Assembly (NCBI GenBank): GCA_937139155.1
Contig: CAKZPI010000006.1
Span: 1 to 64,000 of the forward strand
DNA: 64,000 nucleotides
Direction: 5' to 3'
Origin: an uncultured Flavobacteriales bacterium
GTDB taxonomy: Bacteria > Bacteroidota > Bacteroidia > Flavobacteriales > JBLHRE01
The notes beneath the pieces were generated by a model. The model saw nothing but the letters and a program-made list of their open reading frames with translations. It did not search any database and was not told the origin of the DNA. Positions within the stretch are counted from its first letter, which is position 1. Every line of letters starts with the position of its first letter. Shown piece after piece: positions 28,176-37,167 of the stretch. Both the position numbers and the translations under genes were made by a program.

Positions 28176-29849
28176 ATGAAAAAAATTGCCTTTGCCATAG
28201 TCGCCCTTTTTGCCATGGGCAGCTGTACCAGTCCGGAAGACATCATTGATGATTTCCAAATACATGTAACTCCTACCTTTTACAAATATGTTGTAGAAAT
28301 GGATGTTTTTGATTTAAACGATCCGAATACAGAATTTACAGGAAACTTAAACATTACCGTAAGCGGTAAAGATTCAGAGGGGGTTTATAATATTGATGGA
28401 ACCAAAAATTTCAAACTTTATTACGGAACCCTACAATTAATGATAAGAAATGGAATGGAACCCACTGCAAATAATCCTTTGCGCTTTACCGTGCATTTTG
28501 AAGGAAGTGGATATGTAAGCCAATCGGTGCCCATTCGCATTCAGGAAGAGGAGTATTATCTAGAGAAAAACGTTCCTCTATTAAACCTAAACAACCTTCC
28601 GAATACGGTTGCCGTAAAAGAGAAGACTCAAGCGGTAGACCCCAGCACAGGCAGGTTAACCGCTCCATTGGTGATTTCCACTGGTTCTCCAGACTCTACT
28701 TCACGGGTGCAATTGACCATTCCGGAAACCATTAATTTCTTGGATAAAGATGGAAATGTGATCATGCCTACTGCCGGCCAGTCTTTGAAGGCTTCCATCA
28801 TTGCCCTTTCAGATACCTCCCAAACCGCCCAACAGGCCATGCCGAATGGGGGTGGAATGGTTCAACCCATGAAAGTGGATGGACAAATTGAACAAGTGAT
28901 TTTTGATCCTTCTGCTACCTTTAATATTAACATGACCATCGGGAATACTCAGGTGACTCAATTCTCTGATAGTTCTGCTTCTGGCGGAATTAAAGCCAGA
29001 ATTCCACTTCCTGCTGGGATGTACAATATGGAGAAAGATCGGGCCTATCAGGCTGGTGACTCAATTTCCTTGGCCAGTTTCTCAGAAGGAGATTCAGCTT
29101 GGAAGGCGGAGGATGATATTTATTTGGTGAAACTTGACCAAGCTTCGGGTGATTTATTTGCTGAGCCCATCATCAAGCACTTATCATGGTGGAGGTTCCG
29201 GTACTGTTATCATTATTGGTTTTGGAGCAGACCTACCCCTAAACGGTATATTTTTACAGGCCATCTTCATCAGGCCAATGGAGAAGGTGTAAATGCTACG
29301 GTTGGAATTCGAACCAGTGAGGGATGGTATTCAACGACCTATTTCACCTATGGGAACTTCTCTAACAAAGGGGTATTTAAAAATCCCTATTATGCCATGA
29401 CTTCCTATTCCAGGAATACAAAAAGCCTGTCTCCCGGGTCTAGGGTTTATTACGGTCCGGCTGGTGTAAACCTTGCTCAGGTTGAACAGTACTCTTTTGC
29501 TGGGTATACCGTATTTGATGCCCGACTAGAATCCACTAGTCAGCCCCCAACCATTGGGTATAAATTATATTGCAGTTCAAGCAATTCGGTGGTAACGCCT
29601 CCACCTGGAGCAAAGATTTATTACAAGAAAAACGGAACCAATGATCCGTTCAGGCACCTGCATACGGTTACCCAGAATAACCAACTTGTAAGTCAACAGA
29701 AAATGTATGAATTGGAAGATGGGGTTCGGTATGATTTTATGGCCAGATTTAATGAGTTTGAAGTTGACACAGCCAATGTTTTGGTTGAAGATGGAAAGAT
29801 CTATCAGTTAACCATTCCTCAGTCGGCCTGTAGTGCTTTAGGACTTTAA
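28176..29849 (+). CDS. Hypothetical outer-membrane-type lipoprotein, 557 aa
   Basis: I do not recognise the family. The N-terminus is a lipoprotein signal (KKIAFAIVALFAMGSC, lipidated Cys at residue 17). The rest is beta-rich and Ser/Thr/Asn-rich, with no catalytic motif that I can see. Residues ~340-355 form an unusual aromatic patch (SWWRFRYCYHYWFWSR), and the stretch after it (YIFTGHLHQANGEGV) resembles the start of a carboxypeptidase-regulatory-like beta-sandwich. The gene is followed after 12 bp by a small outer-membrane barrel gene ending in a shared terminator, so the two likely form an operon and perhaps a surface complex. Confidence 0.75.
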   Translation: MKKIAFAIVALFAMGSCTSPEDIIDDFQIHVTPTFYKYVVEMDVFDLNDPNTEFTGNLNITVSGKDSEGVYNIDGTKNFKLYYGTLQLMIRNGMEPTANNPLRFTVHFEGSGYVSQSVPIRIQEEEYYLEKNVPLLNLNNLPNTVAVKEKTQAVDPSTGRLTAPLVISTGSPDSTSRVQLTIPETINFLDKDGNVIMPTAGQSLKASIIALSDTSQTAQQAMPNGGGMVQPMKVDGQIEQVIFDPSATFNINMTIGNTQVTQFSDSSASGGIKARIPLPAGMYNMEKDRAYQAGDSISLASFSEGDSAWKAEDDIYLVKLDQASGDLFAEPIIKHLSWWRFRYCYHYWFWSRPTPKRYIFTGHLHQANGEGVNATVGIRTSEGWYSTTYFTYGNFSNKGVFKNPYYAMTSYSRNTKSLSPGSRVYYGPAGVNLAQVEQYSFAGYTVFDARLESTSQPPTIGYKLYCSSSNSVVTPPPGAKIYYKKNGTNDPFRHLHTVTQNNQLVSQQKMYELEDGVRYDFMARFNEFEVDTANVLVEDGKIYQLTIPQSACSALGL

Positions 29850-29861
29850 TACATAGAAATC

Positions 29862-30593
29862 ATGAAAGTATTTGCAATCACTATAGCTCTTTTCCTTTTT
29901 AGTTCTTTAGGCTTGTTTGCCCAGGAAAATGGGGATAATTCCTCAAATATCGATTACTCAGACACCTCTAAAGTCTGGGTAGACCCGTATCCTAGTTGGG
30001 AGAATAAAGGGGCCATTGCCCTTAACCTTGGTTTTCCGGGTCTTGGACTTGAATACGCAAGAAACCTGAATAGGAAATGGAATTATCGGGTAGGTCTTGG
30101 AGGCCTTACGCTCAAAGACTATTCAATGGACCTAGACGTAAATGGAACCCCCGTGAATACGGTAATTAATTTCAGGACCTTGAATTTAGATGCTCATATG
30201 GAGTTCCACCCCTTTAAGAAAGGGTCTTTTAAAATGGTTGGAGGCTTGTCTTATTTTCAACCCTTAAAAGGCGATGCCTTGATTACCTTGACGGAAGGCT
30301 CATCTTATGGGGATATGACCATTAGCTCGGAAGAGATCGGTGAGATTTTAATTGAAGCCGATTATTCGGGTCCTGCCGCTTATTTAGGACTGGGTTTTGG
30401 AAGGGCGGTACCAAAGAAACGAATGGGTTTCAGCATAGATTATGGGGCCTATTACGTCGGCTCTCCGGATGTTCGTGTAACCGCTACCAAAATGCTTGAA
30501 AACACTTCCTCTGAAGAAGAGGAACTGGAGCAAAACATGTCATCCTATCGCTGGTTCCCAAAAATATCCATGCGGTTGGTCTACAAATTATAG
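29862..30593 (+). CDS. Predicted outer-membrane beta-barrel protein, 243 aa
   Basis: Signal peptide residues 1-20 (ending LGLFAQ). The mature part has alternating hydrophobic strands with Gly and aromatics (ALNLGFPGLGLEYARN, YRVGLGGLTL, AYLGLGFGRAV, FSIDYGAYYVG) and ends in ISMRLVYKL, a typical barrel end. A short acidic segment (SSEEEELEQ) lies before the last strand and would be a loop. The specific family is not recognised. It follows the lipoprotein gene by 12 bp. Confidence 0.75.
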   Translation: MKVFAITIALFLFSSLGLFAQENGDNSSNIDYSDTSKVWVDPYPSWENKGAIALNLGFPGLGLEYARNLNRKWNYRVGLGGLTLKDYSMDLDVNGTPVNTVINFRTLNLDAHMEFHPFKKGSFKMVGGLSYFQPLKGDALITLTEGSSYGDMTISSEEIGEILIEADYSGPAAYLGLGFGRAVPKKRMGFSIDYGAYYVGSPDVRVTATKMLENTSSEEEELEQNMSSYRWFPKISMRLVYKL

Positions 30594-30620
30594 ACCTTCT
30601 TGTACTTGGTTTAAAGAATG

Positions 30621-30650
30621 AAAGCCCTTCCAGTTTTGGAGGGGCTTTTT
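30621..30650 (+). terminator. Rho-independent terminator after lipoprotein/barrel pair
   Basis: AAAGCCCTTCC, loop AGTTTT, GGAGGGGCTTT followed by TT; the 11-bp stem has one G-T pair. It lies between convergent genes. Confidence 0.8.
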
Positions 30651-30679
30651 GATGGTGGGTGATTTAGGTTAAACCTATT

Positions 30680-32263
30680 TTAAGAGGCTTTTCGTTGGTT
30701 TTCCTGCTCAATTCTCACCTCCTCAACCTTGTCGCGCACAATTTCACCGTAAGGCTTATTCAAGAGGTATGATTCTGCCCAGGCTATGAAGTTGAAGTAT
30801 TCAAGGGTGGCATTTTCCAAGGGGTCATCAACCACTTTGGTAAGCTCATTCTGGAGGTGTAATAAATCCTCCTTTCTAAGATCTTCATAAGGGTCGCGGC
30901 TGATTCGATTGAAGTAATCCAGTATCAACTTTTCAGTGCGGTAGATTCTTTGCCTTTTCTTTAAGTATCTATGGGTTGACTTTGTGATATATGGAATTAA
31001 ATCGCGGTTTCCGAGCTTCAGATGAATGATCAAAGACATGATTTGGGTGAAGGAATAAATATCCTCACTCTGATCAATAGACGGGTCGTTCAAGAGCAAA
31101 TTGATTTTCTTCAAAGCATCGCTATACCGCTCCAGCCCGTAATACAATACGGCCATGTTGAAATTGAAATAAGAAATCCGAATGGGGTTGATCTTATCAG
31201 AGTATTTCTCGAGTCCCTCTTCAATTTCAGTTATGATTTCAAGGCCCTTATCATATTGACCGGTTTGCACGTAAATGGTAAGCTCTAAACTTAAAACGGA
31301 GGAGAAGAGCTTGAGCTGAAGGTCTTGATTCTGCTCGTTTTTCAGCTTATCGGCGTAGGCCCTTAACCGATTCAAGTTCATTTCTGATTCTTCGTAATAC
31401 TTCAACTGGTTTCCAATGTAAATTGCATTGGTGAGAATGGAAAAGTAAGTATTGGGTTCCTCATCAAAAAGCTCTGGGTGGTCTTCAATCATCCGTGCAT
31501 TTGATATCAGGTGGTCGTAACTTTTTTGGTAATCGCAAATGCTGAAGAAATGGGCCGAATAAATGTGGTGGTAAAGGTATTTCGCTTCCGCGGAAAGCGC
31601 ATTCTCTTCTCCTTGCAATAGGGGGTGAGTGATGATTTTTTTGAAGTTCTCCCGTTCCTCCTCGTTCCTGGCTTTTCCTCCCTTGTAAAGGGGAAGGAAG
31701 AACATGGATTTTATGTTCCAGAACTCACAGTAGTTTTGAATTAGCTTCAGAACGTTTTTATCTTCTTCTAAAATGGTCTCGATGTCTTCAACCCCCTGCC
31801 AGCTATAATTATCCTTTTCAATGGTTTTCTTCTCCCACATGTGAATTTCAAGCAGGGTAGTGAATTTATCATGCTTGATGGCTAGTTTTTTAGCCTGTTT
31901 CAATATGCGGGTACACTGCTTATAAAGGGTTTTCTTGAAGAGTATTTCAGCGCAATGCAGCATTTTCTTGAGTTCTGCGTCAACGGAACTGCTTGAGTGA
32001 TAAGCGTGTAAGCTTTTTAAGATTGCGTCGTAAAGTCTTGATTTGAAAACAGAAAACCTCTTGGTGAAGTTTTCAGCTGCAAAGGTTTCTATGATTTTTT
32101 CTTCATCGTAGGAAGCCTGTGCCGCAATAGCATCGAAGACCAAGATGTAAGGGTTGTCTTCTTCGTATCCTTGCCTTCCACAGTATAATTTAAAGTATCG
32201 CTTTTCCTGCTTGGTGAGGCTTTTTATAAGGGTAAAAATGTGATTGGAGGCGGTTTTGGACAT
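30680..32263 (-). CDS. Conserved helical (TPR-like) cytoplasmic protein, 527 aa
   Basis: No signal peptide or membrane segment. The protein is almost wholly alpha-helical and rich in Lys, Glu, Leu and Tyr. It starts with an HIFTLIKSLTKQEKRYFKLY motif that I associate with an uncharacterised Bacteroidota family. TPR-like helix pairs are visible from about residue 100 onward (for example QTGQYDKGLEIITEIEEGLE and YYGLERYSDALKKINLLL). No catalytic residues are evident. A protein-interaction or scaffold role is inferred from the helical repeats only. A -7-like box (TATCTTCG) lies 31 nt before the start. Confidence 0.8.
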   Translation of the reverse strand: MSKTASNHIFTLIKSLTKQEKRYFKLYCGRQGYEEDNPYILVFDAIAAQASYDEEKIIETFAAENFTKRFSVFKSRLYDAILKSLHAYHSSSSVDAELKKMLHCAEILFKKTLYKQCTRILKQAKKLAIKHDKFTTLLEIHMWEKKTIEKDNYSWQGVEDIETILEEDKNVLKLIQNYCEFWNIKSMFFLPLYKGGKARNEEERENFKKIITHPLLQGEENALSAEAKYLYHHIYSAHFFSICDYQKSYDHLISNARMIEDHPELFDEEPNTYFSILTNAIYIGNQLKYYEESEMNLNRLRAYADKLKNEQNQDLQLKLFSSVLSLELTIYVQTGQYDKGLEIITEIEEGLEKYSDKINPIRISYFNFNMAVLYYGLERYSDALKKINLLLNDPSIDQSEDIYSFTQIMSLIIHLKLGNRDLIPYITKSTHRYLKKRQRIYRTEKLILDYFNRISRDPYEDLRKEDLLHLQNELTKVVDDPLENATLEYFNFIAWAESYLLNKPYGEIVRDKVEEVRIEQENQRKAS

Positions 32264-32294
32264 GTTATTTTCCTTTGTTCATTTCCTTTCCTTA

Positions 32295-32302
32295 CGAAGA
32301 TA
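32295..32302 (-). promoter_or_regulatory. Candidate -7 box for the TPR-like gene
   Basis: Minus-strand TATCTTCG, one mismatch to TAnnTTTG, 31 nt before the start codon at 32263. Confidence 0.3.
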
Positions 32303-32370
32303 GGGGAAAATATGGCCGATAAAACCTAGGTTACTCCAGGGAAATTAAGGGTGAAGCTGTTATTTATAAT

Positions 32371-32405
32371 AATCATAAACCTCTAAAAAATAAGTATTTA
32401 TGATT
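32371..32405. promoter_or_regulatory. 9-bp perfect inverted repeat in spacer between LOG and TPR-like genes
   Basis: AATCATAAA and TTTATGATT separated by 17 nt, about 70 bp upstream of the candidate promoter. The 17-nt loop and lack of a GC stem argue against a terminator; an operator is possible. The remaining 32264-32473 spacer is A+T rich with no gene seen. Confidence 0.35.
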
Positions 32406-32473
32406 TAATGAGCGGGATGGTGCAGTGATTTTATTAAAAAATTTGTGACTGTGATTTTGGTCCTTTTAAAAAT

Positions 32474-33178
32474 CTAGAAATTGGGTTTAAGGGTGTATTT
32501 TGAGTAAAACTCATCCACAATTTCTAAGACTTCCTCCGTGGTATCCACCAAATTAATTAAGTCCATATCCTCTGGAGAAATGTTTTTTTCTTTCTCCAAC
32601 AATTGCTCCTTTATCCAGTCAATCAGTCCTGACCAATAAGTTCTGCCAACCAAAATGATGGGAAACTTTCCAATTTTATTGGTTTGAATTAGGGTAATGG
32701 CCTCAAAAAGCTCATCCAAGGTTCCAAAGCCCCCAGGCATCACAATGAATCCTTGAGCATACTTCACAAACATGACCTTTCGAACAAAGAAATAATCGAA
32801 ATTAATGAGCTTGTCGCGATCAATATATTTATTAGAGTCTTGCTCCATGGGTAGGTCAATATTCAATCCTACCGATGCGCCTTCACCACGTTGTGCACCT
32901 TTATTCCCCGCTTCCATAATTCCGGGTCCGCCACCGGTAATAACCCCGTAACCTCTTTGACAAAGCTGAAAGGCAATTTCCTCGGCTTGTTTGTAGAAGG
33001 GGTGGTCAGGTTGGGTTCGAGCCGAACCGAAGATGCTTACACAAGGACCAATTTTAGCCAGTTTCTGGAAGGCTTCCACAAATTCTGACATAACCTTGAA
33101 AATAACCCAAGAGTTTTCAGTTTTAATTTCGGTCCAGCTTTTCTGGAAGGCAGATCTTATTTTATCCTTTTCGGTCAT
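32474..33178 (-). CDS. LOG-family (TIGR00730) nucleoside 5'-monophosphate phosphoribohydrolase-like protein
   Basis: 234 aa. Rossmann-like LOG/lysine-decarboxylase-like fold: GGGPGIMEAGNKGA (82-95) and PGGFGTLDE (148-156) match the GGGxxGxMxA and PGGxGTxxE motifs that form the phosphoribohydrolase site. Proteins of this family hydrolyse cytokinin nucleotides or AMP to the free base; the physiological substrate in Bacteroidota is not certain. It overlaps the uvrA 3' end by 17 bp and is the last gene of the rfbC-mltD-uvrA-LOG operon. Confidence 0.92.
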   Translation of the reverse strand: MTEKDKIRSAFQKSWTEIKTENSWVIFKVMSEFVEAFQKLAKIGPCVSIFGSARTQPDHPFYKQAEEIAFQLCQRGYGVITGGGPGIMEAGNKGAQRGEGASVGLNIDLPMEQDSNKYIDRDKLINFDYFFVRKVMFVKYAQGFIVMPGGFGTLDELFEAITLIQTNKIGKFPIILVGRTYWSGLIDWIKEQLLEKEKNISPEDMDLINLVDTTEEVLEIVDEFYSKYTLKPNF

Positions 33179-36035
33179 AGGTGCTTCGTTTGAGTTCTTG
33201 GGCTAGGTATTTAGCCGTTTTGCTTTGGGAAATGTCTACAAAATTTTCCGGATTCCCAGAGCCTACAACTTTCCCCCCCTTACGACCACCTTCGGGTCCC
33301 ATGTCAATGATGTAGTCGGCCACCTTAATCACATCTAAATTATGCTCAATAATGGCTACGGTATTTCCGCGGTTAACCAGTTTTTGAAGCACATCTAAAA
33401 GGACCCGAACATCTTCAAAATGCAAGCCTGTGGTGGGTTCATCGAGGATGTAAAAGGTTCTTCCTGTATCTCTTTTGGAAAGTTCTGTGGCTAATTTCAC
33501 CCTTTGAGCCTCACCTCCTGAAAGGGTAGTACTGGGTTGGCCAAGGTTTATATACCCCAAGCCAACCTCGTTTAGGGTGGCAATTTTCCGAAGTATTTTG
33601 GGTTGGTTTTCGAAGAAATCAACGGCTTCTTCAATGCTCAAGGCTAGAATGTCTGAAATGCTCTTTCCTTTAAATCGAATTTCAAGGGTTTCCCGGTTGA
33701 ATCGTTTTCCTTGGCAGGTTTCACAGGGCACATGAACATCTGGCAAGAAGTTCATTTCAATCACCCGAACTCCAGCACCCTCACAGGTTTCGCATCTTCC
33801 TCCTTTAACATTAAAGCTAAACCTACCGGGCTTATACCCTCTGATTTTAGCCTCAGGCAATTGAGCAAATAAGGATCGAATATCCGACCAAACCCCTGTA
33901 TAGGTGGCGGGGTTCGACCTCGGTGTTCGTCCAATGGGAGATTGGTCAATGTCAATGACCTTATCCAAATGTTCTAAGCCGGTAATGGATTTATAAGGAA
34001 GTGGTTTTTTGACCGATTTATAGAAATGTTGGTTGAGAATGGGGTAGAGGGTTTCATTGATTAAGGTTGACTTTCCAGATCCTGAAACACCCGTAATGCA
34101 AGTAAAGGTTCCCAAAGGAATTTTTACGTCTACCGATTTTAGGTTGTTTCCGCTGGCGCCCTTTAATTCAATGAAATCTCCGTTTCCTTCACGTCTTTCA
34201 GAAGGGATGAAAATGTCTTCTTCCCCGGATAAATATTTGGCGGTCAGGCCGTCGGTTTTTAGAATTTCATCCAAACTTCCTTCGGCAACGATTTTACCCC
34301 CGTGTTTTCCGGCACCCGGACCCATGTCAATAATATGATCCGCTCTTACCATCATATCACGGTCGTGCTCAACCACAATTACCGAGTTCCCTATGTCGCG
34401 CAAATCACAAAGCGAATCAATCAAACGATCGTTATCCGATTGGTGAAGGCCGATGCTGGGTTCATCCAGGATGTATAACACACCCACCAATTGTGAACCA
34501 ATTTGGGTAGCCAAACGAATCCGTTGAGCTTCACCACCTGAAAGGGTTTTAGCGGAGCGATTCAGGTTTAAATACCCCAGTCCTACATTGTTCAAAAACC
34601 CAACCCGATCTTTTATTTCCTTAACTATCTCGGTTCCAATGGTTCTCTGCCGTTCGGTGAGTACTTCGGGTACTTTTTGAATCCAGTCTTTGAGCTCAGT
34701 AATATCCATAGAGGCAACCTCTGAGATATTCAATCCGTCAATCTTAAAATTTCGGGCAATTTCATTTACCCTAGACCCCTTACAGTCTGGGCAGGGAACG
34801 GTTTTCATGAAATCTTTAGCCCATCTTTTTAAGCTGGTAGAAGGGGCGTCTAATTGATGGGTGATGTGGTTGATTACCCCATCGTATTTGATTCGTACCG
34901 TTTTGGTAACCCCCAGGTTTTTGTTTTCCACCTCAAAAAATTCGTCAGAGCCATATAGTATAGCCTGCATGCCCTTTTGGGAAATTTTATTGATGGGGGT
35001 TTTTAGGGTGAAATTATGCCTTTGAGCGATTCCTTCAATTTGTTGAAAAACGAAATTTGCCCGAGGTTCACCCAAGGGCTTAATTCCTCCTTGTTGAATG
35101 CTCAACCGGTCGTCAGGAATGATTTTTTTTAGGTCAATCTCCATAGACTCTCCCAGTCCGTTACAGGTTTGGCAGGCTCCTTTTGGAGAATTAAAGGAAA
35201 ATGAATTTGGCTCTGGATCTGGGTAGGCGAGCCCTGTGTCTTTACACATCAAATGGGTAGAGTAGAAGGAGGTTTGTTCTCCGTCCGCATCCAATCCCAT
35301 ACACACTCCATTTCCGTGCTTTAAGGCCGTTTGCAGGCTTTGTTGAAGCCTTTGATCGTCAATATTATCGGGCAATAGCCTATCAATGACAATCTCTATA
35401 TCATGGGTCTTGTACCGATCAAGGCGCATGCCTGGAGTAATTTCTTGAATTTCTCCATTCACCCGAACCTTTACAAATCCCTGTTTTGAAATGCGCTCAA
35501 ACAATTCTCGATAATGTCCTTTTCTTGCCCGAATTACCGGAGCAAGTAGAATCAATCGTTTTCCCGCATAATCTTTCCGTATAAGGTCACCAATTTCTTG
35601 GGAATTATAGGAAACCATGGGAAGGTTTGTATTGTAAGAATAAGCCGTACCTATTCTGGCAAACAATAGGCGTAAAAAGTCATATACCTCCGTAATGGTA
35701 CCAACGGTTGATCTGGGGCTTTTTGAGGTGGTTTTTTGCTCAATCGAAATAACCGGAGAAAGCCCATTGATTTTGTCTACATCCGGGCGTTCCAGGTTAC
35801 CTAAGAATTGCCTGGCATAGGAGGAAAAGGTTTCAATATACCTTCTTTGGCCTTCGGCATAAATGGTGTCAAAGGCAAGGGAACTTTTTCCGCTTCCACT
35901 TAAACCGGTAATTACAACCAGTTGATCTCGAGGAATATTGAGGTCAATGTTTTGCAGGTTATGAACCCTGGCGCCTAAGATTTCAAGGTATTCAACCTGG
36001 GTATCGCGTTCAAGCGCTTCCGTAGTGTTAGTCAT
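33162..36035 (-). CDS. uvrA: Excinuclease ABC subunit A
   Basis: 957 aa, full length. It is the damage-recognition ATPase of nucleotide excision repair and works as a dimer with UvrB. The first Walker A is GLSGSGKSSLAFDT (residues ~45-58), with ABC signature LSGGEAQRIRLA; the second is GVSGSGKSTLINET with LSGGEAQRVKLA and ILDEPTTGLHFEDV. Zinc-site pairs are CQTC, CPDC, CETC and CETC. At the first zinc site the sequence is MCKDTG where E. coli has CPVCG, so one Cys is replaced by Thr. It starts inside the end of the upstream transglycosylase gene (8-bp overlap). Confidence 0.98.
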   Translation of the reverse strand: MTNTTEALERDTQVEYLEILGARVHNLQNIDLNIPRDQLVVITGLSGSGKSSLAFDTIYAEGQRRYIETFSSYARQFLGNLERPDVDKINGLSPVISIEQKTTSKSPRSTVGTITEVYDFLRLLFARIGTAYSYNTNLPMVSYNSQEIGDLIRKDYAGKRLILLAPVIRARKGHYRELFERISKQGFVKVRVNGEIQEITPGMRLDRYKTHDIEIVIDRLLPDNIDDQRLQQSLQTALKHGNGVCMGLDADGEQTSFYSTHLMCKDTGLAYPDPEPNSFSFNSPKGACQTCNGLGESMEIDLKKIIPDDRLSIQQGGIKPLGEPRANFVFQQIEGIAQRHNFTLKTPINKISQKGMQAILYGSDEFFEVENKNLGVTKTVRIKYDGVINHITHQLDAPSTSLKRWAKDFMKTVPCPDCKGSRVNEIARNFKIDGLNISEVASMDITELKDWIQKVPEVLTERQRTIGTEIVKEIKDRVGFLNNVGLGYLNLNRSAKTLSGGEAQRIRLATQIGSQLVGVLYILDEPSIGLHQSDNDRLIDSLCDLRDIGNSVIVVEHDRDMMVRADHIIDMGPGAGKHGGKIVAEGSLDEILKTDGLTAKYLSGEEDIFIPSERREGNGDFIELKGASGNNLKSVDVKIPLGTFTCITGVSGSGKSTLINETLYPILNQHFYKSVKKPLPYKSITGLEHLDKVIDIDQSPIGRTPRSNPATYTGVWSDIRSLFAQLPEAKIRGYKPGRFSFNVKGGRCETCEGAGVRVIEMNFLPDVHVPCETCQGKRFNRETLEIRFKGKSISDILALSIEEAVDFFENQPKILRKIATLNEVGLGYINLGQPSTTLSGGEAQRVKLATELSKRDTGRTFYILDEPTTGLHFEDVRVLLDVLQKLVNRGNTVAIIEHNLDVIKVADYIIDMGPEGGRKGGKVVGSGNPENFVDISQSKTAKYLAQELKRSTYDRKG

Positions 36036-37167
36036 TCGGGAGAATAATCTTTAATTCTTGACCAATGGAAAGGCTATGTGCGTTTGAGAGCTTGTTCCAA
36101 AGCATGATGTCTTTAACGGATACTCCATAAGCTTTCGCGATGGAGGAGAGGTTATCTCCGGACCGAACTACATGAATGTTCTCAACCGGAACCGATTCAA
36201 TTTCTGGTGCTTTGCTTGTGTCTTCAGGAATTGTAAATGGATTCTCTGGAACCTTAATGCCCTTGGGGATATCAATTTCATAGTACTTATCGGTGCTCAC
36301 CTTTAAAGATGTTTCCCGAAGCCAGGGATTTAAGATTTTCAGGGTTTTATAATTGGTGCCGATGTGGTTTGCAAAACTCGCAAAGTCGTCAATGCTTTGA
36401 TCTACCCTGAGCTTCTTGCTAGGTTCAAGGGCGTATAGGTCTTCATTGGTAAAGTGGAATCCGTATTTTTTCGGGTTTTCAATGATTTCCTTGATGGCCA
36501 AAATCCGGAAAACGTAACGGCTAGTCTCACTGTTAAGGAGAAGGTCATAATAAGAATCAACCTTTTGACGGTCAAGCGCCCTGGAAACACCAGCCATTCC
36601 CATATTGTAAGAAGCAGCAACTAGGGTCCATGAACCAAAGCGGTCATAGGCCTGTTGTAGGTATTTACAAGCAGCCTCGGTACTTTTTTCAATGTGGTAC
36701 CGCTCGTCAATTTGGTCGTTGATTTCCAAACCAAACTCTTTTCCTGTGGCCCTCATTATTTGCCAAAATCCAGTTGCACCTGCAGGTGAAACCACTTGTT
36801 GCAATCCTGACCCAGTTACGGCTAAGTACTTAAAGTCTTCAGGAATGTTGTTTTTGCGCAGGATGGGTTCAATGATGGGGAAGTACTTATGGGCTCTTTT
36901 GAAATAGAGTAAGCTATTCGATTGCCAATAGGTATTTACATGAAGCTCACGGTCAAATCTTTCCATCACATCCGCATCGCCATCCGGCAAAGATTCCCCT
37001 GCAAAGGAAATTTCTTCTGGGTGCTTGAGGGCATAAATGCTGTATGCCTCCGAAAATCTGGCTTGAAATTCAGTGCGGTCGTTGGCGGGTTCAGATGCGA
37101 AATGAGATACCAACCAAATGGCTCCTATTAGGGAAGCTCCGAGCAAACTGCTTAAAAACTTTTTCAT
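36028..37167 (-). CDS. MltD-like lytic transglycosylase homologue with LysM; catalytic Glu replaced by Gly
   Basis: 379 aa. An N-terminal membrane anchor or signal (residues ~3-22) is followed by an SLT-type goose-lysozyme-like domain (~95-240): PEDFKYLAV, SPAGATGFWQIM, AASYNMG. A C-terminal LysM peptidoglycan-binding domain (~333-377) has VVRSGDNLSSIAKAYGVS and NKLSNAHSLSIGQ. Active family members have Glu in the (V/A)ES motif; here the text is LAVTGSGLQ, so G119 (codon GGG, 36811-36813) takes that place. Unless this is a sequencing error (GAG to GGG is one base), the protein may bind but not cleave peptidoglycan. It overlaps rfbC by 4 bp and uvrA by 8 bp. Confidence 0.88.
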   Translation of the reverse strand: MKKFLSSLLGASLIGAIWLVSHFASEPANDRTEFQARFSEAYSIYALKHPEEISFAGESLPDGDADVMERFDRELHVNTYWQSNSLLYFKRAHKYFPIIEPILRKNNIPEDFKYLAVTGSGLQQVVSPAGATGFWQIMRATGKEFGLEINDQIDERYHIEKSTEAACKYLQQAYDRFGSWTLVAASYNMGMAGVSRALDRQKVDSYYDLLLNSETSRYVFRILAIKEIIENPKKYGFHFTNEDLYALEPSKKLRVDQSIDDFASFANHIGTNYKTLKILNPWLRETSLKVSTDKYYEIDIPKGIKVPENPFTIPEDTSKAPEIESVPVENIHVVRSGDNLSSIAKAYGVSVKDIMLWNKLSNAHSLSIGQELKIILPND

